Shown in pieces: positions 7,939 to 15,305 of a stretch of 35,538 bases of DNA. The stretch is taken from the NCBI RefSeq assembly GCF_009602465.1, contig NZ_WBKP01000041.1:1-35538 (forward strand), in the 5' to 3' direction. Below the pieces are notes generated by a model. It was not told the DNA's origin. It saw only the letters and a list, made by a program, of their open reading frames with translations, and ran no database searches. Origin of the DNA: Cumulibacter manganitolerans (GTDB lineage Bacteria; Actinomycetota; Actinomycetes; Mycobacteriales; Antricoccaceae). Numbering within the stretch: position 1 is the first letter of the stretch; every line of letters begins with the position of its first letter. Position numbers and translations under genes: made by a program.

Positions 7939-7969
7939 GAAGAAAAACCGGCCGTGAGCAGCCCTAACG
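7939..7969 (-). promoter_or_regulatory. Element upstream of lanA, similar to the one upstream of sortase
   Basis: A 31-bp stretch with an A5 tract and GTGAGCAGCCCTAACG on the plus strand, ~76 nt upstream of the lanA ATG. See 4434-4463 for the partner copy. The rest of the 183-nt gap (7864-8046) holds only GC-rich sequence with no convincing -35/-10 pair. Confidence 0.4.
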
Positions 7970-8046
7970 CGGCACCCGCCCGACGTTTCGGAAGGGCCCC
8001 GGGCCCGCCAACCGACCTCCGTCGGGTCGCGGGTAACGGGCGGGGA

Positions 8047-8886
8047 TCAACCGGTCGCCTTCGCGTGCGACACACCGAGGCCGCCGGTGTACGCCGGGAA
8101 CGTGACGTCCGCCCGCCGCTCGACGTCGTACCCCAGACCGAAGGCCTGCACGGCGTCGAGGAACAGCTGGACGCCGGGCGCCTTCTTCAGCGCCTGCTCG
8201 ATCGCGTCCTGATCACCCAGCCCGACGATCACGAACGGCGGCGAGTAGACGCGGCCGCCGAGCAGCAGCGTGTTGCCGACGCAGCGGACGGCGCTGGTCA
8301 TGATCAGGCGCTTGTCCTGGATCATGACCGCCTCGGCACCGGCCGCCCACATCGCGTTCACGACGCCTTGGACGTCGCTCTGGTGGATGACCACGTCGTC
8401 CGGGCGCGCCCCCGGGGGCAGCTCGCCGTCCGGCCCCAGCGGCGCGTCGGTGAGCGTCACGCGGACGGCGGGACCGTGCACCTCGGTGAGCCCGGCGGCG
8501 GCCTCCGCCTGAGCGGTCTGCGCAGCGAGGGCGTCGGTGCTCGCGTCGTGCTCCGCGAGGTTGTCGCTGAGCGTCTTGACCTGCGCCGCGAGCACACCGC
8601 GCTGCTGCTCGAGCTGCTGGTTCTCGCGAGCCCGGTCGTGGATCACCTGCTTGACCTCGGCGCTCGCGCTGCGCAGGTCGCTACCGTTGGCGGTTCGCGA
8701 GCTGACCGCGAACATCAGTCCCGCCACGAGGGCGATCACCGGGACGGCGACCGTCCACCCCGGCGTCCCGCTGCGACCGAGGAGCCGCCGCGCGCGCCGC
8801 AGCAGGGCCGCCCGCAGCAGGGACACGCGTGACCGGGGCCCGGAGACGCGATCGCGCGTCGCGGACTGGCGGGCTGGTGCGGGCAT
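8047..8886 (-). CDS. DUF881 family membrane-anchored protein
   Basis: A 279-aa protein with a basic cytoplasmic N-terminus, one membrane helix (~44-62, WTVAVPVIALVAGLMFAV), a coiled-coil-like stretch (~75-115, rich in Gln/Glu/Leu) and an extracellular DUF881 domain to the end. DUF881 resembles Bacillus YlxW/YlxX and is found beside crgA and sortase genes in actinobacteria; its molecular role is not established, though the neighbourhood suggests division or cell-wall assembly. The ATG at 8886 was chosen because the open frame upstream runs into the crgA promoter; GGAG is very close to this ATG. It is divergent from crgA with a 65-nt shared control region (8887-8951). Confidence 0.88.
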   Translation of the reverse strand: MPAPARQSATRDRVSGPRSRVSLLRAALLRRARRLLGRSGTPGWTVAVPVIALVAGLMFAVSSRTANGSDLRSASAEVKQVIHDRARENQQLEQQRGVLAAQVKTLSDNLAEHDASTDALAAQTAQAEAAAGLTEVHGPAVRVTLTDAPLGPDGELPPGARPDDVVIHQSDVQGVVNAMWAAGAEAVMIQDKRLIMTSAVRCVGNTLLLGGRVYSPPFVIVGLGDQDAIEQALKKAPGVQLFLDAVQAFGLGYDVERRADVTFPAYTGGLGVSHAKATG

Positions 8887-8951
8887 CGCTCCATTGTGCC
8901 CTGCTGGGACGGGTAGTCTGGGGGTAGCCGTCCCGACGAGGAGAACTTTCC

Positions 8952-9221
8952 GTGCCCAAGTCAAAGGTCCGCAAGAAGTCGGTCTACACGCCGCCCGCGG
9001 ACAGCCCGATCGTGAGCAGCCGCACCGCCGTTCGAGAGCCCAGCCCCGCGTGGTGGGCGCCGGTGATGGTGCTGATGATGCTTGCCGGCCTGATCTACAT
9101 GCTGGTGTTCTACATCCGCGGCGACCGCATCCCGTTCATGGTGACCCTCGGGGCGTGGAACTACGCCGTCGGTTTCGCGGCCATCGTCGTCGGCCTGCTC
9201 ATGGCGATGCGCTGGAACTAG
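8952..9221 (+). CDS. crgA: Cell division protein CrgA
   Basis: An 89-aa two-helix membrane protein. The basic N-terminus (MPKSKVRKKSVYTPP) is followed by helices at ~33-55 (AWWAPVMVLMMLAGLIYML) and ~69-88 (WNYAVGFAAIVVGLLMAMRW), ending at RWN, all hallmarks of CrgA. CrgA binds FtsZ, FtsQ, FtsI and other divisome parts and helps place peptidoglycan synthesis at the septum. It starts at GTG with a clear GAGGAG site 6-8 nt upstream, and a strong hairpin terminator follows directly. Confidence 0.95.
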   Translation: MPKSKVRKKSVYTPPADSPIVSSRTAVREPSPAWWAPVMVLMMLAGLIYMLVFYIRGDRIPFMVTLGAWNYAVGFAAIVVGLLMAMRWN

Positions 9222-9240
9222 CCCCCGCCACAGCTTCCTC

Positions 9241-9269
9241 GGCCCGCCGTCCTGCGTGGACGGCGGGCC
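9241..9269 (+). terminator. crgA terminator
   Basis: A perfect 12-bp stem (9241-9252 with 9258-9269, GGCCCGCCGTCC and its complement), 5-nt loop, followed by GTTCTGCTTC. It lies 20 nt after the crgA stop. Confidence 0.85.
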
Positions 9270-9293
9270 GTTCTGCTTCCGCCGGCGCCGCAG

Positions 9294-9325
9294 TTGTCCA
9301 CAACAGTTATCCACAGTGGGGATAA
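9294..9325. other. DnaA-box-like cluster
   Basis: Within 32 bp are TTGTCCACA (9294-9302), TTATCCACA (9307-9315) and, inverted, TTATCCCCA (9317-9325). The first two equal common DnaA-box forms and the third differs at one base. They sit in the 315-bp gene-free gap between the convergent genes crgA and the hydratase (9222-9536), which otherwise holds only hairpins. The cluster is too small for a full origin, but the pknB-crgA block is usually close to oriC. Confidence 0.6.
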
Positions 9326-9354
9326 CTACATGCGTGTAACTCGGGCGGTTTCCC

Positions 9355-9379
9355 CGCGTGCGCCGACATTGCGCACGCG
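9355..9379. repeat. Perfect inverted repeat after DnaA-like boxes
   Basis: A 9-bp perfect stem (9355-9363 CGCGTGCGC with 9371-9379) around a 7-nt loop, in the gap between crgA and the hydratase gene. It may be a second terminator or a structural element next to the boxes. Confidence 0.5.
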
Positions 9380-9454
9380 GTACGACGAGCAGCGGGCATG
9401 GCGCGCGCGCTCCGCCCGGCGAAGCAGACCCGGGCCTTCTGCGGACACACGAAC

Positions 9455-9492
9455 GGTGGGCCGGTCCGCGAGCGATCGCGGGTCGGCCCACC
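9455..9492 (-). terminator. Terminator of the enoyl-CoA hydratase gene
   Basis: An outer 9-bp stem (9455-9463 with 9484-9492) and an inner 6-bp stem (9466-9471 with 9476-9481), separated by a 2-nt internal loop, with a 4-nt apical loop GCGA. It lies 45 nt downstream of the hydratase stop on the minus strand. Confidence 0.7.
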
Positions 9493-9536
9493 GTCCTGGT
9501 GTTGCGAGAGCGTTCCCGCCGCGGCGGGATCGCGGG

Positions 9537-10325
9537 CTACTCCCCGGTGAAGCGGGCCGGCCGCTTCTCCTGGAAGGCGCGCACGCCCTCGGCGTTGTCC
9601 TTGCTCTTGAGCAGCTCGCTCTGGCCGGTGACCTCGCGCTGGAGGGACTCGGCGAGCAGGCCGACCGACGCGGCGTTGATCGCCGCCTTGGTCTTCGCGT
9701 AGGCGCGGGTCGGTCCGGCAGCCAGCTGCGAGGCGAGCTTCGCGACCTCGGCGTCGAACTCGGCGTCGGCGGCGACGCGGGTGATCAGGCCCCACTCCTT
9801 GGCGTCGGCGGCCGGGATCTTGTCGGCCATCAGCGCCATCTCGAGCGCGCGAGCGCGGCCCACCGCGGCGGAGACCCAGAGGGTCGCGCCGCCGTCGGGC
9901 ATCAGGCCGATCCGGCTGAAGGCCAGCAGGAACGACGCGGACTCCTTGGCGACGACGATGTCCGCGCACAGCGCGTAGGACACGCCCACGCCGGCGGCTA
10001 CGCCGTTGACCGCCGCGATGACCGGCTTGCTGAGGGTCGAGATCGTCGTGACGGTCTGGTTCGCCCAGCTGAGCAGGCTGTCGGTGTCGCCCAGCTCGGT
10101 ACCGCCCTCGTCCTTGCGATCGCGCACCAGGTCGGCGCCGGCGCAGAAGCCGCGGCCGGCACCGGTCAGCACGATGACGCGGACGCCGGCGTCGTTGTCG
10201 GCGGCCTTGATCTCCTCGTACAGCGCCTTGGCCATCGGGGCATCGAGGGCGTTGAGCTTGTCGGGCTTGTTCAGGGTGAGGGTCAGGACGCCGTCCTTGA
10301 GCTCACGGGTCACTGCTTCGGTCAT
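9537..10325 (-). CDS. Enoyl-CoA hydratase/isomerase family protein
   Basis: A 262-aa crotonase-fold enzyme acting on acyl-CoA thioesters (hydration or double-bond isomerisation). The oxyanion-hole regions are GAGRGFCAGADL (55-66) and NGVAAGVGVSYALCADIV (107-124); the second catalytic region reads SRIGLMPDGGATLWV (~137-151) with Asp144 where classical hydratases have Glu, like PaaG-type isomerases. The ATG at 10325 begins the conserved N-terminus (MTEAVTRELKDGVLTLTLNKP). It is the last of three minus-strand genes (thiolase, SDR, hydratase) that together look like a fatty-acid or aromatic acyl-CoA degradation set, although a strong inverted repeat separates it from the SDR gene. The exact substrate cannot be read from sequence. 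Confidence 0.9.
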   Translation of the reverse strand: MTEAVTRELKDGVLTLTLNKPDKLNALDAPMAKALYEEIKAADNDAGVRVIVLTGAGRGFCAGADLVRDRKDEGGTELGDTDSLLSWANQTVTTISTLSKPVIAAVNGVAAGVGVSYALCADIVVAKESASFLLAFSRIGLMPDGGATLWVSAAVGRARALEMALMADKIPAADAKEWGLITRVAADAEFDAEVAKLASQLAAGPTRAYAKTKAAINAASVGLLAESLQREVTGQSELLKSKDNAEGVRAFQEKRPARFTGE

Positions 10326-10350
10326 CGTGCCGTCCTTCTTCGTCGGATGC

Positions 10351-10397
10351 GGTGGGTTCTGCCCCGCTATCGGGGCGATAGCGGGGCAGAACCCACC
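10351..10397. terminator. 21-bp perfect inverted repeat between SDR and hydratase genes
   Basis: Arms 10351-10371 and 10377-10397 are perfect complements (21 bp) around the 5-nt loop GGGGC. It lies 10 nt after the SDR stop and 25 nt before the hydratase start. It can act as an intrinsic terminator or attenuator on either strand; the length is unusual for an intra-cluster site. Confidence 0.75.
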
Positions 10398-10407
10398 GCG
10401 AGAGGTC

Positions 10408-11169
10408 TTACTTGGGGGCCATCCGGATCGCGCCGTCGAGGCGGATCGTCTCGCCGTTGAGCATCGGGTTGTCGATGATCGACGCGGCCAGCTTGGCGTA
10501 CTCGCTCGGGTCGCCGAGGCGACGCGGGTGCGGAACCTGCTTGCCCAGCGAGTCGAGCAGCTCGGCCGGCGCACCCATCAGCAGCGGCGTCATGAACAGG
10601 CCCGGCGCGATGGTGCACACGCGGATCATCATCGAGCTCAGGTCGCGCGCGATCGGCAGCGTCATGCCGACGATGCCGCCCTTGGACGCCGAGTACGCCG
10701 CCTGGCCGATCTGGCCCTCGAAGGCCGCGACGGAGGCGGTGTTGATGACCACGCCGCGCTCGCCGTCGACCGCGTCGTGCTTGAGCATCCGCTCGGCGGC
10801 CAGCCGGATCACGTTGAACGTGCCGATCAGGTTGACCTCGACGACCTTCTTGAAGTGCGCGAGCGGGTAGGCGCCCTCCTTGCCGACGGTGCGCTTCGAG
10901 CCACCGATGCCGGCGCAGTTGATCGCCACGCGCAGCTCACCGAGCTCGTCGGCGACGTCGAGCGCCTTCTTGACGTCGTCCTCGCTGGTGACGTCGGTCT
11001 TGACGAACCGGACGGCGTCGCCGAGCCGCGAGACCGCCTCGGCGCCCTTGTCGTCCTGGACGTCGATGATGACGACCTTCGCGCCGAGCTCGACGAGCTT
11101 CTCGGTGGTGGCGAGTCCGAGGCCCGATGCGCCACCGGTGACGACGGCTACCTTGCCGCTGATGTCCAT
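10408..11169 (-). CDS. SDR-family 3-hydroxyacyl-CoA dehydrogenase (type II)
   Basis: A 253-aa classical short-chain dehydrogenase. The NAD-binding TGGASGLG is at 11-18 with Asp36 (VVIIDVQDD), favouring NAD over NADP; NCAGIGG is at 84-90. The catalytic Ser146, Tyr159 and Lys163 are present in NTASVAA and YSASKGG. The insert after NCAGI and the end [17 protein letters not shown] are typical of 17-beta-HSD10-like 3-hydroxyacyl-CoA dehydrogenases, which oxidise 3-hydroxyacyl-CoA in beta-oxidation. The ATG is preceded by GGAGAAAG. The flanking thiolase and hydratase support the beta-oxidation role; a steroid or other alcohol substrate remains possible. Confidence 0.9.
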   Translation of the reverse strand: MDISGKVAVVTGGASGLGLATTEKLVELGAKVVIIDVQDDKGAEAVSRLGDAVRFVKTDVTSEDDVKKALDVADELGELRVAINCAGIGGSKRTVGKEGAYPLAHFKKVVEVNLIGTFNVIRLAAERMLKHDAVDGERGVVINTASVAAFEGQIGQAAYSASKGGIVGMTLPIARDLSSMMIRVCTIAPGLFMTPLLMGAPAELLDSLGKQVPHPRRLGDPSEYAKLAASIIDNPMLNGETIRLDGAIRMAPK

Positions 11170-11199
11170 ACTTTCTCCTTGCTAGAGGGGGATATACAG

Positions 11200-11262
11200 C
11201 GTTCTGCGGTGGATGAGCGCACGCTCATCATGCGAGAGCGTGGCCTACTCCACCGCAGAACG
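11200..11262. terminator. Inverted repeat between thiolase and SDR genes
   Basis: Perfect 14-bp arms (11200-11213 and 11249-11262), with an inner 6-bp palindromic hairpin TGAGCG/CGCTCA at 11214-11227. It lies 12 nt after the thiolase stop and 30 nt before the SDR start. Confidence 0.65.
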
Positions 11263-11274
11263 GGGCGTACGGGG

Positions 11275-12423
11275 CTAGAGCAGCTCGAGGATGGTGGCGT
11301 TGGCCTGGCCGCCGCCCTCGCACATCGTCTGCAGGCCGTACTGGACCTTCTTCTCCACCATGTGGTGGATCAGCGTGCTCATCAGGCGCGCGCCGGACCC
11401 GCCGAGCGGGTGGCCCAGCGCGATCGCGCCGCCGTTGGGGTTCAGCCGCGACTCGTCGGCACCGGTGTCCTTCAGCCACGCCATCGGGACGGAGGCGAAC
11501 GCCTCGTTGACCTCGAACGCGCCGATGTCACCGATGGACAGGCCCGAGCGCTTCAGCGCCTTCTCGGTGGCGGGGATCGGCGCGGTCAGCATGATGATGG
11601 GGTCGGTGCCCGCCAGCACGGTGGTGTGCACGCGGACCAGCGGCTTGAGCCCGAGCTCCTTGGCCTTCTCGCTGGTGGTGACCAGCATGGCGGCCGAGCC
11701 GTCGGAGATCTGCGAGGCGTTGCCCGCGCTGATCACGCCGTCCTCCTTGAACGGGGTGGGCAGCTGCGCGAGCTTCTCGACGGTCGAGCCGCGGCGGATG
11801 CCCTCGTCCTTGGTCACGACGCCGGACTCGGTCTGGATCGGGATGATCTGCGAGTCGAACAGGCCCTCGTCCTGCGCCTTGGCGGCCTTCTCGTGCGAGC
11901 GCAGCGAGAACTCGTCCAGCTGGGTGCGCGACAGGCCCCACTGATCGGCGATCATCTCGGCACCGATGCCCTGGTTGGGCCGGACGCCGTTGTAGCGGTC
12001 GAGGTAGTCCTGCGAGTACGGCGTGCCGAACTCCTTGACGGCGGTCGAGCCCATCGGGACGCGCGACATCATCTCGACGCCACCGGCGACCGCGACGTCG
12101 TAGTGACCGGCGATCACGCCGGCGGCCGCGAACGCGAGCGCCTGCTGCGACGAGCCGCACTGGCGGTCGATGGTCACGCCGGGGATCGACTCGGGCCAGC
12201 CGGCGGTGAGCACGGCGTTGCGGCCGATGTCGGCGGTCTGCTCGCCGACCTGGGAGACGCAGCCCCAGATGACGTCGTCGATCTGGGCCGGGTCGAGACC
12301 GGAACGCTCGGCAAGCGCCTTGAGGACGACGGCGGAGAGGTCGGCCGCGTGGACGCCGGACAGCGCGCCACCGCGCTTTCCGACCGGGGTGCGTACAGCT
12401 TCACAGATGACGGCATCGCGCAT
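11275..12423 (-). CDS. Acetyl-CoA acyltransferase (thiolase)
   Basis: A 382-aa thiolase that cleaves 3-ketoacyl-CoA with CoA (or condenses acetyl-CoA). It has the nucleophile Cys89 in TIDRQCGSSQQA, His338 in NGGAIALGHPLGGSGARL, and the second Cys368 in MCEGGGQANATILELL at the C-terminus. The length is normal for the family. The ATG at 12423 follows AGGAG; an upstream in-frame ATG would add only 10 residues (MIPFVLGANF) lying in the promoter region. It is the first gene of the hydratase-SDR-thiolase set. Directly upstream on the minus strand are TTGACA and TATAGT hexamers, but only 9 nt apart, so a promoter is likely here but not resolved. Confidence 0.93.
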   Translation of the reverse strand: MRDAVICEAVRTPVGKRGGALSGVHAADLSAVVLKALAERSGLDPAQIDDVIWGCVSQVGEQTADIGRNAVLTAGWPESIPGVTIDRQCGSSQQALAFAAAGVIAGHYDVAVAGGVEMMSRVPMGSTAVKEFGTPYSQDYLDRYNGVRPNQGIGAEMIADQWGLSRTQLDEFSLRSHEKAAKAQDEGLFDSQIIPIQTESGVVTKDEGIRRGSTVEKLAQLPTPFKEDGVISAGNASQISDGSAAMLVTTSEKAKELGLKPLVRVHTTVLAGTDPIIMLTAPIPATEKALKRSGLSIGDIGAFEVNEAFASVPMAWLKDTGADESRLNPNGGAIALGHPLGGSGARLMSTLIHHMVEKKVQYGLQTMCEGGGQANATILELL

Positions 12424-12491
12424 GAAATTGGCTCCTAGAACGAAGGGGATCAATTCCGACTATATGACGCGGATGTCAAGTTCACTAGTGC

Positions 12492-12507
12492 GGCCTCGGA
12501 TGAGGCC
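12492..12507 (-). terminator. Short hairpin after pseudo-rhomboid gene
   Basis: GGCCTC/GAGGCC stem (12492-12497 with 12502-12507), loop GGAT, immediately after the stop of the 12510-13214 gene. Confidence 0.5.
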
Positions 12508-12509
12508 GG

Positions 12510-13214
12510 CTAGCGGGAGATCACGTGGAGGGCGACGATGGCGCACAGCAGCACGAAGAAGGATCCGAGCAGGATCGCCTGGACCCGGTCACGGCGCCGG
12601 TCGTCGGGCGCGGCGATCAGCAGGATCGCGATGATCGCGCCGGTCGCGACGCCGCCGAGCGGCGCCCAGATCGTCGACTCGGGGGTGAACCACACGTAGA
12701 CGACGACGTCCAGCACCGCGACGAGGCTGATCGCCAGCCGGTTGTAGCCGGCGCGGGTGGCCACCACGAGGGCCGCGCCGATCAGCGCCATCACGGCGCC
12801 GTTGCCGGTGGCCCACCGCGACACGGTCGGCTCGAACAGCAGCACCGGGACGGTCGCGCCGAGGCACGCGATGACCGCCGAGGCGAGGTAGCGACGCACC
12901 CCCCACCGCGACTCGACCGCGGTCCCCACGACGAGCAGGGTGATGACCGAGGCGATGAGCGACCAGACGCTGGAGTACAGCAGGTTGGCCGTGAACATCC
13001 GGTAGACCTCGCCGTGCACCACGCGCTCGGGCACCAGCGCCAACGCTCGCAGCCCGGGCGCGGGGGTCAGGTCGTCGACCTTCGAGGCGCCCGACAGCGC
13101 GTTCCACAGGTAGATGATCGTGACGACGGTCGCGATGGTCGCCGACAGGATCCACGGCTTGCGGAGCACTGCTCGGGTCTCGTTGCGCACGACCTGGTGC
13201 TCGGTGGACGTCAT
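12510..13214 (-). CDS. Inactive rhomboid-like membrane protein
   Basis: A 234-aa polytopic membrane protein with about six or seven helices (near 22-40, 79-101, 108-127, 137-156, 160-176, 182-202, 211-230). The fold pattern is rhomboid: GEVYRMFTANLLY after the first helix, then TGNGAVMALIGA and PLGGVATGAI, which align with GASGxVFGLLGA and HAGGLVTGAL of the active rhomboid at 14513-15304. The catalytic Ser is replaced by Asn138 and the His by Pro185, so it cannot be a serine protease and may instead bind or chaperone membrane clients. No Shine-Dalgarno is visible; TTATAA about 15-20 nt before the ATG could be a -10 box of a nearly leaderless message. Confidence 0.75.
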   Translation of the reverse strand: MTSTEHQVVRNETRAVLRKPWILSATIATVVTIIYLWNALSGASKVDDLTPAPGLRALALVPERVVHGEVYRMFTANLLYSSVWSLIASVITLLVVGTAVESRWGVRRYLASAVIACLGATVPVLLFEPTVSRWATGNGAVMALIGAALVVATRAGYNRLAISLVAVLDVVVYVWFTPESTIWAPLGGVATGAIIAILLIAAPDDRRRDRVQAILLGSFFVLLCAIVALHVISR

Positions 13215-13327
13215 CAGTAAGACCCGCTTATAACCTAGTGTTTGCCTAATCCTAACCGTGCGAGCCCGCGACCGGGCAGTCCCGGTGCCGCACGGGCCGG
13301 GGTGTGTCGGGGTGAGAGCATGGCGGC
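13215..13327. promoter_or_regulatory. Divergent control region, pseudo-rhomboid and PLP enzyme
   Basis: A 113-bp gap between divergent starts. The left part is A/T-rich for this genome, with TTATAACC and GTTTGCCTAATCCTAA (13227-13257). The last part half-resembles the DtxR/IdeR iron box (GCCTAACCTAA half-site) but the other half does not match, so no operator is claimed. Confidence 0.35.
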
Positions 13328-14491
13328 ATGACGACGACCGGTCCCATCTTCCACCTCGACGCCGCCGCGATCCGGGAGCGCACGAGCTGCAAGTACCAGC
13401 AGTACGACGCCGACGTGCTGCCGCTGTGGGTCGCCGAGATGGACTGCGCGCTGGCGCCGCCGATCGCCGAGCGGCTGGCCGAGGCGGTGCGGCTGGGCGA
13501 CACCGGCTACCCGATGCTGGACCGTCAGCTGCCGGACGCGCTGGCGGGGTACGCCGCCGACCGCTGGTCGTGGCAGATCGACCCCGCGCGGGTGCGCCCG
13601 GTGCCGGACGTCGGCGTCGGGGTCACCGAGCTGCTGCGCAACAACCTCGAGCCGGGCGACCGCGTGGTGGTGAGCTCACCGGTCTACCCACCGTTCTACA
13701 TCTGGACCGCGAAGATGCGCGGCGAGCTGATCGACGTCCCGCTGCTGCGCGGCGAGGAGGAGTGGACGCTCGACCTGGACGGCCTGCGCGCGGCGTTCGC
13801 GGACGGCGCGGCGGCCTACCTGCTGTGCAACCCGGCCAACCCGGTCGGCCGGGGGTGGCGCGCCGCCGAGCTGAGCGCGCTGGCCGAGCTGGCCGCGGAG
13901 TACGGCGTGCTCGTCGTGGCCGACGAGATCCACGCGCCGCTGGCGCTGGAGGGCGCCCAGTTCGTGCCCTTCCTCACCGTCAGCGACACCGCCCGCGAGG
14001 TGGGCGTGAGCGTGCTCGCGGCCAGCAAGGGCTGGAACCTCGCGGGGCTGAAGTGCGCGCAGATCGTCGCCGGTTCACAGACCGCGCAGGCCCGGATGCG
14101 GCGGATCCACGAGTACACCTTCGAGTCGGTCGGGCACTTCGGGATGCTGGCCACGATCGTCGCCTGGAGCGCGGGGCGCGAGTGGCGCGACCAGGCGGTC
14201 CGCGAGCTGTCGGCGAATCGCGAGCTGCTCTCGCAGCTGGTCGCCGAGCATCTCCCTGCGGCCCGCTACCTGCCGCCCGAGGCGACCTACCTCGGCTGGC
14301 TCGACCTGACCGCCTACGGCTGGGGCGACACTCCGTCGCGCCGGATCCTGAAGGAGGCGCGGGTCGCGGTCAACCCGGGCCCGTCGTTCGGGGCGACGGG
14401 CCGCGGCTGCACCCGGATCAACTTCGCCTGCTCGCCGCAGGTGCTGACCGAGGCGATGGAGCGGATCGGCGCCCTGGCGGCCGCAGGCTAG
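13328..14491 (+). CDS. MalY/PatB-family PLP-dependent C-S lyase or aminotransferase
   Basis: A 387-aa fold-type I PLP enzyme. The N-terminus LPLWVAEMDCALAPPI is the mark of the MalY/PatB group (cystathionine beta-lyase-like). PLP-site residues: Asn168-Pro-Ala-Asn-Pro in LCNPANPVG, Asp199 in VVADEIHAPL, Lys234 in AASKGWNLAGLKCA, and Arg near the end in CTRINFACSP. Members cleave cystathionine or cysteine conjugates to pyruvate, ammonia and a thiol, and some act as regulators or aminotransferases; the substrate here is unknown. The ATG at 13328 is the conserved start, with no strong ribosome site. It is alone on the plus strand and converges on the rhomboid gene. Confidence 0.88.
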   Translation: MTTTGPIFHLDAAAIRERTSCKYQQYDADVLPLWVAEMDCALAPPIAERLAEAVRLGDTGYPMLDRQLPDALAGYAADRWSWQIDPARVRPVPDVGVGVTELLRNNLEPGDRVVVSSPVYPPFYIWTAKMRGELIDVPLLRGEEEWTLDLDGLRAAFADGAAAYLLCNPANPVGRGWRAAELSALAELAAEYGVLVVADEIHAPLALEGAQFVPFLTVSDTAREVGVSVLAASKGWNLAGLKCAQIVAGSQTAQARMRRIHEYTFESVGHFGMLATIVAWSAGREWRDQAVRELSANRELLSQLVAEHLPAARYLPPEATYLGWLDLTAYGWGDTPSRRILKEARVAVNPGPSFGATGRGCTRINFACSPQVLTEAMERIGALAAAG

Positions 14492-14512
14492 GAATGCAGG
14501 CGGTGCTGCCGG

Positions 14513-15304
14513 CTAGGAGCGCCGCCGGCGGACCAGCAGGAAGGTGACCAGCGCGCCGGTGACCAGGCCGCCGGCGTGCGCCGCGAGCGAGATGCCCGGC
14601 AGCAGCGAGATACCGAGGTTGATCACCAGGATCCCGACCAGCTGGCTCAGGCTCTGCCGGTTGCGCAGCAGGATCACCGCGGCCGCGCCGAGCAGCCCGA
14701 ACACCGATCCCGAGGCGCCGGCGACCACCGCGTTGGGCGTGACCAGCAGGCACGCGAGCGAGCCGCCGAGACCGGCGAGCAGGTAGACGGCGACGTACTT
14801 CCACCGGCCGAGCACCTGCTCGATGTCGCGACCGATGATGAACAGCGAGAACATGTTGACCGCGAGGTGCGTGAGCCCGAAGTGCAGGAAGGTCGAGGTC
14901 AGCGGGCGCCACAGCTCGCCGTACTGCACCAGCGGGCCGTACATGGCGAAGTCGCGGAACAGCGGCGAGTACTGGTTGCTGTTGACGCTGCCGGCCTGGA
15001 CGGCGGTCACCAGATACATCAGCACGTTGAGGGCGATCAGCCCGTAGGTGGCCACCGGGCGGACCCGCGAGCGGGCGAGCGCGGCGCGGACCGTCGACGG
15101 CCGGCGGATGGACGCCTGGCCGTCGGCCACGCACTGCGGGCACTGGAACCCGACGGACGCGGGGTGCGCGCAGTCCGGGCAGATCGGGCGCTCGCAGCGC
15201 ACGCAGGCCAGGCCGGTACGGCGGTCGGGATGGCGATAGCAGAACGCCGGGGCGCCGTGTCCCTCCTGGGGGACGGGCGCTCCGGCGTACGGCGGATGCG
15301 TCAA
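14513..15304 (-). CDS. Rhomboid intramembrane serine protease
   Basis: A 263-aa intramembrane protease that cuts transmembrane helices. Residues ~20-60 hold a zinc-finger-like Cys/His cluster (C22, H25, C34, C37, C42, C45, C55, C58), common in actinobacterial rhomboids. The membrane core has HFGLTHLAVNMFSL (141-154, with the HxxxN pair His146/Asn150), catalytic Ser198 in GASGSVFGLLGA and His243 in AAHAGGLVTGAL. The start is TTG, one nucleotide after the cyclophilin stop, so it is probably translated by coupling with that gene. The cyclophilin-rhomboid pair is a conserved feature of this actinobacterial region. Confidence 0.93.
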   Translation of the reverse strand: MTHPPYAGAPVPQEGHGAPAFCYRHPDRRTGLACVRCERPICPDCAHPASVGFQCPQCVADGQASIRRPSTVRAALARSRVRPVATYGLIALNVLMYLVTAVQAGSVNSNQYSPLFRDFAMYGPLVQYGELWRPLTSTFLHFGLTHLAVNMFSLFIIGRDIEQVLGRWKYVAVYLLAGLGGSLACLLVTPNAVVAGASGSVFGLLGAAAVILLRNRQSLSQLVGILVINLGISLLPGISLAAHAGGLVTGALVTFLLVRRRRS

Positions 15305-15305
15305 G

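Noticed and set aside
9294-9379. Complete replication origin
   Set aside because: Only three DnaA-like boxes, no A/T-rich unwinding region and no dnaA/dnaN beside it.
13227-13257. Possible DtxR/IdeR iron box in front of the PLP enzyme and pseudo-rhomboid
   Set aside because: Only one half-site (GCCTAATCCTAA) resembles the consensus; the other half fails, and neither gene has an iron link.
13320-13331. Three-codon reading frame (ATG GCG GCA TGA) overlapping the PLP-enzyme start
   Set aside because: Such mini-frames are frequent by chance and there is no ribosome site or leader-peptide logic.
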